The notes below the pieces were generated by a model. That model had not been told where the DNA came from, made no database searches, and saw nothing but the letters and a program-made list of their open reading frames with translations. 64,000 nt of DNA from Methylobacter sp. GTDB taxonomy: Bacteria > Pseudomonadota > Gammaproteobacteria > Methylococcales > Methylomonadaceae. The position numbers and the translations under genes are program-made. Every line of letters starts with the position of its first letter. Positions within the stretch are counted from its first letter, which is position 1. The DNA lies in NCBI GenBank assembly GCA_030679035.1, contig JAUXTH010000101.1, forward strand, positions 108,149 to 172,148, written 5' to 3'. Positions 50,341 to 60,594 of the stretch are shown here, in pieces.

Positions 50341-51015
50341 TCACAACAACCCGTGCTCGGCAAACGAATAAGGTTGCCCGTCGCCGATAATGAAATGATC
50401 CAGCACCCGTATATCAAACAAGGCTAATGCCTGCTTAAGTTTCTCGGTGATGAGTTTGTCAGCCTGGCTAGGTTCGGAAATGCCGGACGGGTGGTTATGG
50501 GCAAAGATAACCGCCGCCGCATTGTGGCGCAATGCCTGCTTGGCGACTTCCCTGGGATAAACGCTGGCGCCGTCTATGGTGCCTCTGAACAATTCATCCA
50601 ATTGGATAACCCGGTGTTGGTTATCGAGAAATAAGCAGGCAAACACTTCGTAGCTGTAGCCGCGCAATTGTGCGCTGAGATAAGACCGGGTTATTTCCGG
50701 GCTGGTTAGCGCATTGCCGCGCTGTAGGGCTTCCTTGAAATGTCGCCTAGCCATTTCCAGCACCGCCTGGAGCTGGGCATAAGTGGCCTCGCCCAAGCCT
50801 TTGCCCTGGCAAAAGTGTTGCTGGTCGGCGCCTAATAAGGCGTTCAGGGAACCAAAATCGGCCAGCAGCTCACGCGCCAGATCAACCGCGGATTTACCGG
50901 GCGAGCCGGTGCGCAAAAAAATAGCCAGCAGTTCCGCGTCAGTTAAGGCCGCCGAACCGCGTCGCAACAATTTTTCTCTGGGCCGGTCTTCTGCGGACCA
51001 ATCCTTTATAGACAT
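50341..51015 (-). CDS. radC: RadC-family JAMM-domain protein
   Basis: A 224-aa protein. The N-terminal UPF0758 helix-hairpin region ([20 protein letters not shown]) is followed by a JAMM/MPN+ metal site E...H-N-H-P-S-G-x7-D ([15 protein letters not shown], ~171-185). The name RadC is historical: a role in repair was not upheld, and the metalloprotease-like activity is uncharacterised. The ATG at 51015 has aaggagagacct in front. It is divergent from coaBC, the usual arrangement in gammaproteobacteria. Confidence 0.93.
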   Translation of the reverse strand: MSIKDWSAEDRPREKLLRRGSAALTDAELLAIFLRTGSPGKSAVDLARELLADFGSLNALLGADQQHFCQGKGLGEATYAQLQAVLEMARRHFKEALQRGNALTSPEITRSYLSAQLRGYSYEVFACLFLDNQHRVIQLDELFRGTIDGASVYPREVAKQALRHNAAAVIFAHNHPSGISEPSQADKLITEKLKQALALFDIRVLDHFIIGDGQPYSFAEHGLL

Positions 51016-51083
51016 AGGTCTCTCCTTATCTGATTGAAATTTAAGCATAGAAGATTTTCTTTATCCTTGCCATAATACCGGCT

Positions 51084-52316
51084 TTGTTCCAGTTTCCGGG
51101 CATTCTTATTAACAAGCATATTTTATTGGCCGTCAGCGGCGGCATTGCCGCGTACAAGTCGGCCGAACTGGTTCGGCTGTTGCGAAAACAAGGCGCAACC
51201 GTGCGCGTGGTGATGACCCGCTCAGCCATGCAGTTTGTCAGTCCGTTGACCTTTCAAGCGCTTTCCGGCAATCCGGTGCATAGCGAGTTGCTTGATGCGA
51301 ACGAAGAAAATGCGATGGGCCATATCAGTCTGGCGCGTTGGGCCGATGCGTTGATTATCGCCCCGGCAACGGCCAATACTCTTGCAAAATGCAGTCACGG
51401 CTTGGCTGACGACTTGTTATCGACGCTGTATCTGGCCGCAACTTGCCCCGTCTACGTTGCCCCGTCCATGAATCAGGCCATGTGGCATAAGCCGGTTACC
51501 CAGGAAAACATCCAGAAACTCAAAAGCCACGGCGTTATTGTGATCGGCCCCGGACAGGGCGATCAGGCTTGCGGCGAAACCGGCTTCGGCAGAATGTCAG
51601 AACCTTTGGAAATTTGCCGTCAATTAATGGCTGATCCGACCGCACAATGTTTAAACGGACTTAAGGTTCTAATCAGCGCCGGGCCGACCCGCGAACCGTT
51701 GGACCCGGTACGCTACATCACCAATCGCAGTTCCGGGAAAATGGGCTATGCGCTTGCCGATGCGGCAATAAAAGCAGGCGCCAAAGTCACGCTGGTCAGC
51801 GGCCCGGTGTCGCTGTCAGCGCCTGTCAATGCAGACGTGGTCAGCGTAGAAACAGCGGCGCAAATGCATGCGGCGGTTATGTCCAAAGCTGCGGAGCATG
51901 ATATTTACATCGGCGCGGCGGCTGTTGCAGATTACAGCCCTGCCCTGATGGAAAACGAAAAAATAAAAAAACAGGCCGAACAAACCACGCTGACCTTGCA
52001 AAAAACCAGGGATATTCTGGCGGACGTTGCACAACTTCCTGACCGCCCATTCACGGTCGGCTTTGCCGCAGAAACCCATGATCTCGAACAATACGCCCTG
52101 GACAAACTGGCGCGGAAAAACCTGGACATGATTGCGGCAAACTGGGTAGGACGCGATCAGGGCGGCTTTGACAGCGACCAAAACGCATTGCAGGTGTTCT
52201 GGAAAAACGGCCAAAAAAAACTGGCAATGACCGACAAAAATCACTTGGCCGAACAACTAATCAGTTTAATCGCAGAGAGAATGGAACATGAAAGGCACGA
52301 CAAAAATACAGCTTAA
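51084..52316 (+). CDS. coaBC: Bifunctional phosphopantothenoylcysteine decarboxylase / synthase
   Basis: Joins 4'-phosphopantothenate to cysteine using CTP and then decarboxylates the product, two steps of coenzyme A synthesis. It is 410 aa. The N-terminal FMN-dependent CoaC domain has [22 protein letters not shown] and [13 protein letters not shown] with its active-site Cys. The C-terminal CoaB domain has [20 protein letters not shown] and later AAAVADYSP. No ATG precedes the conserved core, so the TTG at 51084 is the likely start. Its end overlaps the dut start by 29 bases, as in many proteobacteria. Confidence 0.95.
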   Translation: MFQFPGILINKHILLAVSGGIAAYKSAELVRLLRKQGATVRVVMTRSAMQFVSPLTFQALSGNPVHSELLDANEENAMGHISLARWADALIIAPATANTLAKCSHGLADDLLSTLYLAATCPVYVAPSMNQAMWHKPVTQENIQKLKSHGVIVIGPGQGDQACGETGFGRMSEPLEICRQLMADPTAQCLNGLKVLISAGPTREPLDPVRYITNRSSGKMGYALADAAIKAGAKVTLVSGPVSLSAPVNADVVSVETAAQMHAAVMSKAAEHDIYIGAAAVADYSPALMENEKIKKQAEQTTLTLQKTRDILADVAQLPDRPFTVGFAAETHDLEQYALDKLARKNLDMIAANWVGRDQGGFDSDQNALQVFWKNGQKKLAMTDKNHLAEQLISLIAERMEHERHDKNTA

Positions 52317-52752
52317 AATCCTGGATGGCCGCTTAGGCAAAGACATTCCGTTGCCGGAATATGCGACTGCGGGGTCGGCGGGTCTGGATTTGCGCGCCTG
52401 CCTGGACGAGCCGGTCGAGTTAAAACCGGGAGAAACCGTGTTAATTCCAACCGGCCTGGCTATCCATATCGATGATCATCAATTGGCCGCCGTTTTATTG
52501 CCCAGATCGGGTCTGGGGCATAAACACGGCATCGTATTAGGCAATCTGGTCGGGCTGATCGATTCGGACTATCAGGGACAGGTTTTCGTGTCCTGCTGGA
52601 ACCGCGGGGGCACCGCTTTTACCATTAACATCGGTGAACGCATCGCCCAAATGGTTTTTGTGCCGGTGGTACAGGTGGAATTCGAACAAGTCGCCGAGTT
52701 TGATCAAAGTTTGCGCGGCTCCGGCGGCTTTGGCCACACGGGTCGTCATTAA
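52288..52752 (+). CDS. dut: Deoxyuridine triphosphatase (dUTPase)
   Basis: Hydrolyses dUTP to dUMP and pyrophosphate, keeping uracil out of DNA and feeding thymidylate synthesis. It is 154 aa, the usual length for the trimeric enzyme. Motifs: [31 protein letters not shown] with the catalytic Asp; [22 protein letters not shown]. It overlaps the coaBC end and precedes the algC gene by 25 bp in one operon. Confidence 0.96.
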   Translation: MKGTTKIQLKILDGRLGKDIPLPEYATAGSAGLDLRACLDEPVELKPGETVLIPTGLAIHIDDHQLAAVLLPRSGLGHKHGIVLGNLVGLIDSDYQGQVFVSCWNRGGTAFTINIGERIAQMVFVPVVQVEFEQVAEFDQSLRGSGGFGHTGRH

Positions 52753-52777
52753 GCAGTTTTCTTTATAGGGCATCATC

Positions 52778-55339
52778 ATGGTACGACTATTTTCTTTACT
52801 GTCAGCGTTTGCTGTTTTAATGATCTTAACTGCCGGTTCCGGCGTTTACTGGATCAGTATGGCTCAAATCGGCCAAGCTCAGCATGCCGCAACGGAGGCC
52901 GTTGCCAAAAGTGTCGCATTAGGCATTACGGGGCAGGTCAATTTGCTGACCGGCACGCTGGAAAAAATGGCGCAGGATCCCGAGGTACTGGCTGCGGTTA
53001 CCAGCGCGGATACGGCCCAACTAACCACGGTGGCCGCCAAACTTGAACGGCATTTGCCCGGCATCCTGAAAGTCCGGCTGTTATTGCCCGGCGTCAGTGA
53101 ACTTGACGACAAAAGCGTACCCAAGATGGGTTATGCCGATCTGGACATGGTGCGGGAAACGTTTACCAAAAACCAACTGCCGGCAGTACAAGGCGACATC
53201 GGGCCTGACCGGCATCTGGCGATAACGCGCCGGATTATGCAAAACGATCAGGTGGTAGGCGTTATTCTAGCCAGCCTGAGCTATGACTTTATCAGCAAAA
53301 CCGTACAGGCAGCGGAACTGAAAAACGGACATCTTGAATTAAAACAGGGCGCGCTGGTGTTGGGCGCTGCCGGTGAACCGGTGGGCGCAGAACCCAATGA
53401 CGATGCGCAAAAAATAAAAGCAGCCAATACCGCCTGGGAGTTACATTACCAGTATGCCGTCAATGCAAGCGCCACTGGACTGACTCTCATTGCCTGCATC
53501 ATCGTTGTTTCCGCCTTGCTGGCACTGCTGGCGTTTTTTATCGGCTGGAGGAAGCTTTCCGGCATGCTGACGCAAGATCTGGGCTCTGTGCTGAAAGCCT
53601 GTAAGGACATGATGACTAACAAACTACAGGGCACTTACCCCGTTAAATTGACTGAAATGAATGCCGTCATTTCAACCCTGGCGCAGTTTAAGCGGGTTAT
53701 GGACCACCAGGACGACGATGTACCCGGTGATAATCATCCTGCTGATTTTGACATCGGCAGTTTTTTTGATGACCCTGATGACTTCACTGTTTCAGAAAGC
53801 ACGGCTATAAAGGCCGAACAACCCAAGGAACAGCCGCCTAAAGCGGAAGCATCAATTGAAGAGGTTAGCTTCAAGACACCGGCTGTCGCAGCCAGTAATC
53901 CGGAAATCGTCGAAAAAACCGTGCCGGACTCCTTTGACATGCCGCTTTCCACAAAAAAAACCGCCGACCCCGGCATTATTTTCCGGGCTTATGATATCCG
54001 GGGCATTGTCGGCAAGACGCTGACTAAAGAGGTGGTTTACGACATCGGCCGTGCGCTGGGCACCCAGGCTAAAGAGCATGACTGCAAAACCGTCGTGGTC
54101 GGCCGGGATGGCAGAATCTCCAGCCCTGCCTTGGCGGAAGCACTGTCCAAGGGGATCATTGCAACCGGACTCAACGTGCTGGACATAGGCATGGTGCCTA
54201 CGCCGGTGCTTTATTTTGTGGCTCGACACACCGAAGGCCGTTGCGGCGTAATGATTACCGGCAGCCATAACCCCGCTGATTACAACGGCCTGAAAATGGT
54301 CATCAACGGCGAAACGCTGGCCGGTGAAAAAATCCAACAGCTTAAAAACTGCATTGCCAATCAGGCTTACGCAACAGACAAACCCGGCAGCATCGAACAG
54401 AACAGCCAATTCAGCAATGAATACCTCGGCGTTATTTCTGAGGACATACATATCGGTCGACCCATGACCGTGGTGCTGGACTGCGGCAACGGCGTTGCCG
54501 GTGAACTGGGGCCAAAACTATTGAAAACGCTGGGCTGTGAGGTAACGGAGCTGTTCTGCGACATCGACGGCACTTTCCCCAATCACCACCCGGATCCCAG
54601 CAACCCCAAGAACTTGGCCGAATTGATTGTAACAGTCAAGCATTACAAGGCCGACATCGGCATCGCTTTTGACGGCGACGGCGACCGTTTGGGCGTGGTT
54701 GATTCAAACGGCAAAATCATCTGGCCGGATCGGCAAATGATGCTGTTTGCCAAGGACGTGCTGGCAGGCAAGCCCGGAGCGGAGATCATTTACGATGTGA
54801 AATGTTCCCGCCATCTGGCCGAGCAGATTACAAAATTCGGCGGCAGGCCGACCATGTGGAAAACAGGGCATTCATTGATGAAAGCCAAGCTTAAAGAAAC
54901 CGGCGCCAAGTTAGCCGGTGAAATGAGCGGGCACATTTTCTTTAACGACCGCTGGTTCGGTTTTGATGATGCCTTGTATTCAGCTGCGCGTTTGCTCGAA
55001 ATACTGTCCAAAGACGCGCGCAGCAGCGCCGAGGTATTTGCCGATTTTCCCGACAGCATCAACACCCCGGAATTGAATGTCGCGCTGGAAGAGGGTGAAA
55101 ACGTCACCTTTATCGACAGCCTGTTTAAAGCCGCCAATTTCACCGACGGCAAAATCACCGATATAGACGGGATGCGAGTCGATTTTCCTGACGGCTGGGG
55201 GCTGGTGCGGGCATCCAATACCACGCCGTCACTGGTTATCCGTTTTGAGGCCGATTCGGAAGCGGCAATGCGCAGCATTCAGGAGCAATTCAGGCAGCTG
55301 ATGACGAAAATCAAGCCCGACATTGCCTTGCCTTTTTAA
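52778..55339 (+). CDS. algC: Phosphomannomutase/phosphoglucomutase with membrane N-terminus (AlgC type)
   Basis: Interconverts mannose or glucose 6- and 1-phosphates for polysaccharide and LPS synthesis. It is 853 aa. The last ~460 residues are the four-domain mutase: FRAYDIRGIVGKTL, active serine in MITGSHNPADYNGLK (~492), Mg loop FDGDGDRLGVVD (~632), GEMSGH (~714) and the phosphate loop VRASNTTPSLVIRFEA. The first ~390 residues are a membrane sensor-like extension: helix 1 (~5-25), an extracytoplasmic region, helix 2 (TLIACIIVVSALLALLAFFI, ~233) and an acidic linker. The long form is known in Pseudomonas and relatives. The gene order coaBC-dut-algC is conserved. Confidence 0.93.
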   Translation: MVRLFSLLSAFAVLMILTAGSGVYWISMAQIGQAQHAATEAVAKSVALGITGQVNLLTGTLEKMAQDPEVLAAVTSADTAQLTTVAAKLERHLPGILKVRLLLPGVSELDDKSVPKMGYADLDMVRETFTKNQLPAVQGDIGPDRHLAITRRIMQNDQVVGVILASLSYDFISKTVQAAELKNGHLELKQGALVLGAAGEPVGAEPNDDAQKIKAANTAWELHYQYAVNASATGLTLIACIIVVSALLALLAFFIGWRKLSGMLTQDLGSVLKACKDMMTNKLQGTYPVKLTEMNAVISTLAQFKRVMDHQDDDVPGDNHPADFDIGSFFDDPDDFTVSESTAIKAEQPKEQPPKAEASIEEVSFKTPAVAASNPEIVEKTVPDSFDMPLSTKKTADPGIIFRAYDIRGIVGKTLTKEVVYDIGRALGTQAKEHDCKTVVVGRDGRISSPALAEALSKGIIATGLNVLDIGMVPTPVLYFVARHTEGRCGVMITGSHNPADYNGLKMVINGETLAGEKIQQLKNCIANQAYATDKPGSIEQNSQFSNEYLGVISEDIHIGRPMTVVLDCGNGVAGELGPKLLKTLGCEVTELFCDIDGTFPNHHPDPSNPKNLAELIVTVKHYKADIGIAFDGDGDRLGVVDSNGKIIWPDRQMMLFAKDVLAGKPGAEIIYDVKCSRHLAEQITKFGGRPTMWKTGHSLMKAKLKETGAKLAGEMSGHIFFNDRWFGFDDALYSAARLLEILSKDARSSAEVFADFPDSINTPELNVALEEGENVTFIDSLFKAANFTDGKITDIDGMRVDFPDGWGLVRASNTTPSLVIRFEADSEAAMRSIQEQFRQLMTKIKPDIALPF

Positions 55340-55471
55340 TAAACCGGTCGCGGACGCTCGGCAGATTAACCCTACAAAGTTAAATACTACTCAACTCGGT
55401 TTCTTGTACAATAGCCCCGCTATAGTGAAATAGTTGTCTATATACTTAGTTTCTTAACCCAGGAAAAAATA

Positions 55472-55867
55472 ATGAACAAAATAAAAATATTACTCACGTT
55501 ATCCTTGTTGTTCGGCTTGTCCAGCCCGGCTGCATTTGCCGATACACTGGTTTCCAATAAAGACCTTATCGGTAGTTGGTTTCTGGAATATACAAAAAAA
55601 TCGCCGGAAGATACTGAGAAGAAACCTATGGGCATGACCTGGGTCATTGATAACAGCCAGTTAACCCAAAAAGATATTCCTCAAGTCAGAGGCAACCCCT
55701 ATGATGCGCCCGCAGTGGACTATGTTATTGAAGGCGGTGTGTTAAAAGTCAGCATATTGGGCAGAGCGGGTAAATTCGATCTTTACTCATTAGTCGAAAA
55801 AACCGATACGACTATGGTGCTTAAAGACAATAAGTACGGAAGTTATATGTACTTCATCAAAAAGTAA
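55472..55867 (+). CDS. Small secreted protein, lipocalin-like
   Basis: A 131-aa exported protein. Residues 1-23 are a signal peptide with cleavage near AFADT. The mature part begins DLIGSWFLEYTKKSPED, a lipocalin-like GxW start, and continues with short strands (GMTWVIDNSQLTQKD, VDYVIEGGVLKVSILGRAGK, TTMVLKDNKYGSYMYFIKK). Ligand and role are unknown. The ribosome binding site aggaaaaaata precedes the ATG. A stem-loop follows its stop. Confidence 0.75.
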   Translation: MNKIKILLTLSLLFGLSSPAAFADTLVSNKDLIGSWFLEYTKKSPEDTEKKPMGMTWVIDNSQLTQKDIPQVRGNPYDAPAVDYVIEGGVLKVSILGRAGKFDLYSLVEKTDTTMVLKDNKYGSYMYFIKK

Positions 55868-55883
55868 GATCGCAACATTCCTC

Positions 55884-55919
55884 GAGCCTTATACGGTATC
55901 AACATGACGTATAAGGCTC
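55884..55919. terminator. Stem-loop after the lipocalin-like gene
   Basis: A perfect 12-bp inverted repeat (gagccttatacg / cgtataaggctc) with a 12-base loop stands 17 bases past the stop codon. There is no T-run, so termination or mRNA protection are both possible. Confidence 0.5.
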
Positions 55920-56107
55920 AAGGCACCGCACAGCTCCAAGCCCCCCGCTCTCCCCGTTTCCATAACAAACAACTTAAGTCCTAAAAACCGCGTTGATCGC
56001 CGAATATTATCCAACGGATGGGCCTTGCTGCTGTTTGAATGGATAATCAAATGATTTTAATGGATAATGCGCGTCTGTTTACTTGATCTAACCTACGCAG
56101 TGAAGCA

Positions 56108-57868
56108 ATGAAAAAAAAGATAGAGGAACTTATCCTGCAAGCCGTTGAAACGCTTAAATCAGACGGCGTCCTCGCACAGGAAATTACCCCGAATATTACG
56201 ATTGACCGCACCCGTGATCCGCAACACGGCGATTTTGCTTCGAATCTGGCATTGATGCTGGCGAAACCGGCCAATACCAACCCGCGCCAACTGGCTGAAA
56301 AGCTGATGGCCGCGCTGCCCCAGGATGCCGCCATCATTAAAGTTGAGCTGGCGGGCCCAGGCTTTATCAATTTCTTTATCGACCCTACAGCCCAATATCA
56401 GGTTATCCAGCACATTCACGACAAAGGTCGGGAATTTGGCTTGAGTGATGTCGGTGCGGGGAAAAGAGTCCAGGTCGAGTTTGTTTCCGCCAATCCAACC
56501 GGGCCTTTGCATGTCGGTCATGGCCGTGGAGCCGCCTACGGTTCCGTGGTTGCCGATTTATTGCAGGCGGTCGGCTTTGACGTACACCGCGAATATTATG
56601 TCAATGATGCAGGTCGGCAGATGGACATACTCGCCACCAGCATCTGGCTCAGATACCTTGAAGAATGCGGCGAAGTGGTGCATTTCCCCAGCAATGGCTA
56701 TCGGGGCGAATATGTCCGCGAAATTGCCTGGGACATTCATAAAAACGCCAATAATGAATATCGCAGACCGGTAGAGTTGGTGTTTGAAGACATACCGGCT
56801 GATGAACCTGCGGGCGGCGACAAAGAAGATCATATCGATGCGTTGATAGCCCGCGCCAAAACATTGCTGGGCGCATCGCTGTATCAGGATTTCTTTCAAA
56901 TAGGCCTGAACAACATCCTGGAAGACATCAAGATCGACTTGAGCGAGTTTGGCGTCGACTATCAGGAATGGTTTTCAGAGCGTCAGCTGATGGATGACGG
57001 CTCAGTGGAACAAGCGCTGGAACGTCTACGCGCAGCAGGCCACCTGTATGAACAGGACGGCGCGACCTGGTTTGCCTGCGCCAAGTTGGGCGATGAAAAA
57101 GACCGGGTAGTGGTTCGCGATAACGGCCAATCCACCTATTTCGCATCCGATATTGCCTACCACATGAACAAGCTGGATCGCGGTTTCGACCGGATCATCA
57201 ACATTTGGGGCGCTGATCACCACGGCTACATACCCAGGGTCAGGGCAGCCATTCAAGCCTTGGGCGCGGACGAATCCAAGCTGAAAGTGCTGCTGGTGCA
57301 GTTTGCCTCGCTGTATCGCGGCGAAGAAAAAGTGCAAATGTCGACCCGCTCCGGCGAGTTTGTCACCTTGCGGCAACTGCGCAATGAAGTCGGCAAAGAT
57401 GCGGCGCGTTTCTTTTACGTGATGCGCCGGTCGGAGCAGCACATGGATTTCGACCTGAAACTGGCGACCTCCAAATCCAACGAGAACCCGGTATTTTACG
57501 TACAGTATGCCTACGCCAGGGTATGCAGCGTGTTGCGCCAATTGGATGAGAAAAGCTTTGAGCGCGATTTGCTGCTGGGCATGAACAACCTCACGCTGTT
57601 GACCGAGGAGCACGAAACCAACCTGCTGGGCACGCTGGCGCGCTATCCCGAAACGCTGGAACGCGCCGCGTTGCAATACGAGCCGCATCAGCTGATTCAA
57701 TACCTGCGCGAATTGGCAACCGAGTTCCATACTTACTACAACGCGCATCAATTCCTTGTTGATGATGCAAAAATTCGCAATGCAAGGCTCAATCTGATTT
57801 GCGCGGTAAAACAGGTGTTGGCTAACGGCTTGGACTTGCTGAATATCACCACACCTGAAGCAATGTAA
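56108..57868 (+). CDS. argS: Arginyl-tRNA synthetase
   Basis: Charges tRNA-Arg with arginine using ATP. It is 586 aa, the usual length. An N-terminal tRNA-binding Add1 domain (~1-110) precedes the class I catalytic core with the HIGH-type motif HVGHGRGAA ([16 protein letters not shown], ~125-140), and a KMSKS-equivalent [13 protein letters not shown] (~415) follows. The C-terminal anticodon-binding DALR domain ends near NGLDLLNI. The ATG at 56108 follows a tgaagca leader. It is followed after one base by the SPOR-protein gene, the common gammaproteobacterial argS-ftsN-like arrangement. Confidence 0.97.
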   Translation: MKKKIEELILQAVETLKSDGVLAQEITPNITIDRTRDPQHGDFASNLALMLAKPANTNPRQLAEKLMAALPQDAAIIKVELAGPGFINFFIDPTAQYQVIQHIHDKGREFGLSDVGAGKRVQVEFVSANPTGPLHVGHGRGAAYGSVVADLLQAVGFDVHREYYVNDAGRQMDILATSIWLRYLEECGEVVHFPSNGYRGEYVREIAWDIHKNANNEYRRPVELVFEDIPADEPAGGDKEDHIDALIARAKTLLGASLYQDFFQIGLNNILEDIKIDLSEFGVDYQEWFSERQLMDDGSVEQALERLRAAGHLYEQDGATWFACAKLGDEKDRVVVRDNGQSTYFASDIAYHMNKLDRGFDRIINIWGADHHGYIPRVRAAIQALGADESKLKVLLVQFASLYRGEEKVQMSTRSGEFVTLRQLRNEVGKDAARFFYVMRRSEQHMDFDLKLATSKSNENPVFYVQYAYARVCSVLRQLDEKSFERDLLLGMNNLTLLTEEHETNLLGTLARYPETLERAALQYEPHQLIQYLRELATEFHTYYNAHQFLVDDAKIRNARLNLICAVKQVLANGLDLLNITTPEAM

Positions 57869-57869
57869 C

Positions 57870-58466
57870 ATGGCTAAAGACTACAAACACAGGGCGCAGA
57901 ATAAGAACGCATCGTACCGGCAAAAATCAGACAGCCTTAGCCTGTGGCGATGGATGCTGATTACGGCGCTGATTATTTCGTTTGTAGTTTTTCTGGTTTA
58001 TTTGGGCGGCAGCGGGTCTAAGCAACCTCCTCGGCAGGACTCAGCACAGGTAGCCCCTCAACCAACTGCGCCGACCAAAGCCGAAGCGCCCAAGCCGGAG
58101 CAAAAACCCGAGCCGGGACCGGTATTGCCGCAATTTGATTTTTATACCATCCTGCCTGAAAAAGAAGTCATCGTGCCGGATTACGAAATCAGCACCCGCA
58201 CCCGGGAAGAGCGGGTAGGACAGGCCAAAACCGCCAGTTATATTTTGCAGGCTGGCTCATTCAAAGACTTTAAAGATGCCGACAGCCTAAGGGCCAAACT
58301 GGCTTTGATGGGGATTGAGTCCAAAGTTGAAAAAGCACAAGTCGGTAATGCCGTCTGGAATCGGGTCAAGATGGGGCCTTATACCCAAATGACCAGCGTC
58401 AGCACCATTCGTACCCGGTTAAGGGAAAACGGCATCGACGTGATTGTTATGGAAGTTGGTAAATAA
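57870..58466 (+). CDS. SPOR-domain cell division protein (FtsN-like)
   Basis: A 198-aa bitopic inner-membrane protein. A short basic cytoplasmic part (KHRAQNKNASYRQKS) is followed by one membrane helix (~30-48), a proline-rich periplasmic linker (PQPTAPTKAEAPKPEQKPEP) and a C-terminal SPOR domain (~123-196: YILQAGSFKDFKDADSLRAK) that binds denuded septal glycan. The position right after argS matches ftsN in related genomes, although FtsN proper is usually longer. The hslVU genes that often follow are absent; a repeat-rich accessory region begins here. Confidence 0.87.
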   Translation: MAKDYKHRAQNKNASYRQKSDSLSLWRWMLITALIISFVVFLVYLGGSGSKQPPRQDSAQVAPQPTAPTKAEAPKPEQKPEPGPVLPQFDFYTILPEKEVIVPDYEISTRTREERVGQAKTASYILQAGSFKDFKDADSLRAKLALMGIESKVEKAQVGNAVWNRVKMGPYTQMTSVSTIRTRLRENGIDVIVMEVGK

Positions 58467-58478
58467 TAAATTGTAAGT

Positions 58479-58546
58479 CGGGGGTGCAGCGCGCCCCTTT
58501 TCGTAATTCATCTATCATTGATGGTGTGCAATGCGTACGCTGCCTA
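58479..58546. repeat. REP-like palindrome, family C, reverse copy
   Basis: Reads gggggtgcagcgcgcccctt ... gatggtgtgcaatgcgtacg, the reverse orientation of the family C unit. It marks the start of the repeat-rich region after the argS operon. Confidence 0.6.
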
Positions 58547-58663
58547 GCTTGAGCTCCCTACCAGAAAACATATCGAAGATCCAAAACAGTACCCGGAGCC
58601 TATCTGCTGTGTTATGCTTTTTTCAAACAAACCAGCCTGAATGAAATACGCGAGGAAACCGAC

Positions 58664-59254
58664 ATGGGTTTAGCATTAAAAGACACTCAGCGCCATTGCT
58701 ACGGCGATTATCTGACTTGGCCTGATGATAGTCGCTATGAGCTGATCGACGGCAGCGCGTTTGCGATGTCTCCAGCCCCTGATCTGGCGCATCAGGATGT
58801 GGCAGGGGAAATTTATCGGCAAGCGGCTAACGTTCTAACCGGAAAACATTGCCGCGCTTTCATTGCGCCGGTTGATGTTCGCCTGCCAAAACACAATGAA
58901 GCGGACGAAAGCATCGATACCGTCGTACAACCGGACGTACTGGTGGTCTGCGACAGCAGCAAACTGGATCGGCGCGGCGTGCGCGGCGCACCGGACTGGA
59001 TCGTGGAAGTGTTGTCGCCATCCACGGCCGGTCACGATCAAATCAAAAAACGTAATCTTTACGAACGCCATGGCGTAAAAGAATATTGGCTGATTCACCC
59101 AATTGACCGGGTGCTGACCGTTTACCGCTTGATCGACGGTGAATACGGCAAGCCCGAACTTTACGAATTAATCGGCGAAACCCAGGTCAGAGTGCTGCCG
59201 GATATTGTGATTCAGTGGGATGAATTAGTGGTGCGATTGCCGGTTGACTATTGA
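58664..59254 (+). CDS. Uma2 family (DUF820) endonuclease-like protein
   Basis: A 196-aa protein of the PD-(D/E)XK-like Uma2 family, abundant in accessory regions of many bacteria. Typical features are RYELIDGSAFAMSPAPDLAH, the catalytic-type VVQPDVLVVCD and GAPDWIVEVLSPSTAGHDQI, and then KRNLYERHGVKEYWLIHP. The core acidic and lysine residues (D, E and K in PDVL, VEVLSPS, KKR) are present. The biological role is not known. Its 3' end is partly duplicated at 60220-60360 and, as a very short tail, at 62867-62886, each next to REP-like repeats. Confidence 0.88.
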   Translation: MGLALKDTQRHCYGDYLTWPDDSRYELIDGSAFAMSPAPDLAHQDVAGEIYRQAANVLTGKHCRAFIAPVDVRLPKHNEADESIDTVVQPDVLVVCDSSKLDRRGVRGAPDWIVEVLSPSTAGHDQIKKRNLYERHGVKEYWLIHPIDRVLTVYRLIDGEYGKPELYELIGETQVRVLPDIVIQWDELVVRLPVDY

Positions 59255-59261
59255 TGTTTGG

Positions 59262-59336
59262 CCGAGAAGCACCGCACACCATTTTCGGATTTCAGAAAAT
59301 CAGCGGCATCGAAAAGGGCGCAATGCACCCTACCCG
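59262..59336. repeat. REP-like palindrome, family C
   Basis: Arms around agcaccgcacaccattttcg and gaaaagggcgcaatgcaccc. It lies between the convergent Uma2 and beta-repeat secreted protein genes. Confidence 0.75.
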
Positions 59337-59338
59337 TC

Positions 59339-59809
59339 TTACTTACAGCCAACGAGTTCTATCTGTGTTGACCCCATTACCGTGACACTCTTTATATCTG
59401 AACTTGCCCCTAACACAGTCACTCCCTCTGTGGCAGATGCTAGATGAGCTTTGCAATGAGCCCTTATGGTCAGGCCTCCCATTACATTGGTATTGCTCAT
59501 TAAGCAATACCAACCATTAGGGTTCAGAAGTTCAATAGTTGTTCCCCCCATGACGTTGACCCCAGGGTTAACCAGCACCAAAGACGGCGAGTTGGTAAGT
59601 TCTGAATCGGTAGAGTTTTGCCCAATACCGAAGACTTTGACTGATGTAGCGAGAGTCTTGTATTCGAGGTTATTTCCGAAGGGATGTTTGCCCCACGCCT
59701 TAAGGCAACTTGAAATGGAATCATCAACCTCTGTAGCAAATGTCGGCACACTGAATAGTATTGCCATACCGAAGATGGTGAAAGTTATCAGTCTTTTTGC
59801 TTTATCCAT
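59339..59809 (-). CDS. Secreted protein with short beta-strand repeats
   Basis: A 156-aa exported protein. Residues 1-26 are a signal peptide (FTIFGMAILFSVPTFA). The mature part has four spaced units with a shared core: VNVMGGTTIEL, TNVMGGLTIRA, VTVLGASSDI and VTVMGSTQIEL. The [TN]-V-[ML]-G-x-[TS] turn recurs every ~20-25 residues, suggesting a small beta-solenoid or stacked hairpins. Four cysteines (SCLKAW, WYCLMS, AHCKAH, VGCK) could form two disulfides. I do not recognise the family. A good ribosome binding site (aaaggaaaacgaa) precedes the ATG. It stands in a repeat-rich accessory region. Confidence 0.72.
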   Translation of the reverse strand: MDKAKRLITFTIFGMAILFSVPTFATEVDDSISSCLKAWGKHPFGNNLEYKTLATSVKVFGIGQNSTDSELTNSPSLVLVNPGVNVMGGTTIELLNPNGWYCLMSNTNVMGGLTIRAHCKAHLASATEGVTVLGASSDIKSVTVMGSTQIELVGCK

Positions 59810-60219
59810 TTCGTTTTCCTTTGTTTTTCATTAAAGAAGACATTGGGTAAACGGACTCCCAGCCGGACGGGGCATGTTGCCCTGTTCGAAACGTTTTGCG
59901 TTGATTACGTGTAGCCACTTAGCTCAAACATCGTAAAAACGTTAGGAACGGGGTTGCCCCCCCATTCCGCTTGGGGTCAATGTTGAATGTTAGAATTGCT
60001 CCCGTTTTCCCATTGTAAATTGCGGCACGAATCCCTGCTATTTACAAATTTACAAAGATTTAGCCGTTATTCTTCCTTGGTCTGCTCAACATTACAATTG
60101 GTGCAAACACCTAAGTGCATTGGGTTAGTCCCGTAGCGTGTAGGGTGCTCACCGCACACCATTTGCGGTTTTCAGCATATCAGCGGCCTTGGAAAGGGGC
60201 GCGATGCGCCCCCTACCCG
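59810..60219. other. Gene-free, repeat-bearing interval
   Basis: Contains one family D palindrome (59862-59976) and one family C REP (60135-60222), with nothing else coding. The middle (59977-60134) holds no recognised feature. Confidence 0.6.
59862..59976. repeat. Palindromic repeat family D, copy 1
   Basis: Two palindromic modules: ggacggggcatgttgccctg and (about 70 bases later) ggaacggggttgccccccca, ending cgcttgggg. Further copies are at 60391, 62812 (second module only), 62916 and 63762 (truncated). Confidence 0.85.
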
Positions 60220-60222
60220 GCT
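60135..60222. repeat. REP-like palindrome, family C
   Basis: From gtagggtgctcaccgcacac to gggcgcgatgcgccccctac. Its right end is fused directly to the Uma2 relic that starts at about 60220. Confidence 0.85.
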
Positions 60223-60360
60223 GACCGTTTACCGATTGATAGACGGCGAATACGGCAAGCCCGAACTCTACGAATTAAACGGCGAAACTCAGGTCGGCGT
60301 GTGCCGGATATTGTGATTCAGTGGGAAGAATTAGCTGCGCGATTGCCGGTTGATTATTGA
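60220..60360 (+). pseudogene. 3' relic of a second Uma2 gene
   Basis: Reads LTVYRLIDGEYGKPELYELN, then GETQVGVCRIL and stop. It is the last 47 codons of the intact Uma2 gene (59116-59254) with a one-base deletion after GETQV. The downstream frame regains EELAARLPVDY before the shared stop. It begins at the exact end of a family C REP, so recombination in or next to the REP probably created it. Confidence 0.88.
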
Positions 60361-60390
60361 TATTTGACGGCCATAAGGTACTTCTCACAG

Positions 60391-60496
60391 CCGGACGGGG
60401 CATGTTGCCCCGTTCGAAACGTTTTGCCTGTAGCTATTTAGCTCAGACATTGCCAAAACGTTAGGCACGGGGTTGCAAACCCCGTCCCGCTTGGGG
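60391..60496. repeat. Palindromic repeat family D, copy 2
   Basis: Complete unit with both modules: ggacggggcatgttgccccg and gcacggggttgcaaaccccg. It follows the Uma2 relic after 30 bases, the same order as at 62867-63021. Confidence 0.88.
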
Positions 60497-60505
60497 AGAG
60501 TTCGT

Positions 60506-60588
60506 AGGGTGCGCATCGCGCACCATTTGCAGATTGCAGAATCAGCGTCATCGGAAACGGGCGCGATGGGACTCCTACCGGCTTGATG
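60506..60588. repeat. REP-like palindrome, family C
   Basis: From gtagggtgcgcatcgcgcac to gggcgcgatgggactcctac, slightly degenerate. Just past the 3' end of the DUF3592 gene. Confidence 0.8.
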
Positions 60589-60594
60589 GATGGT

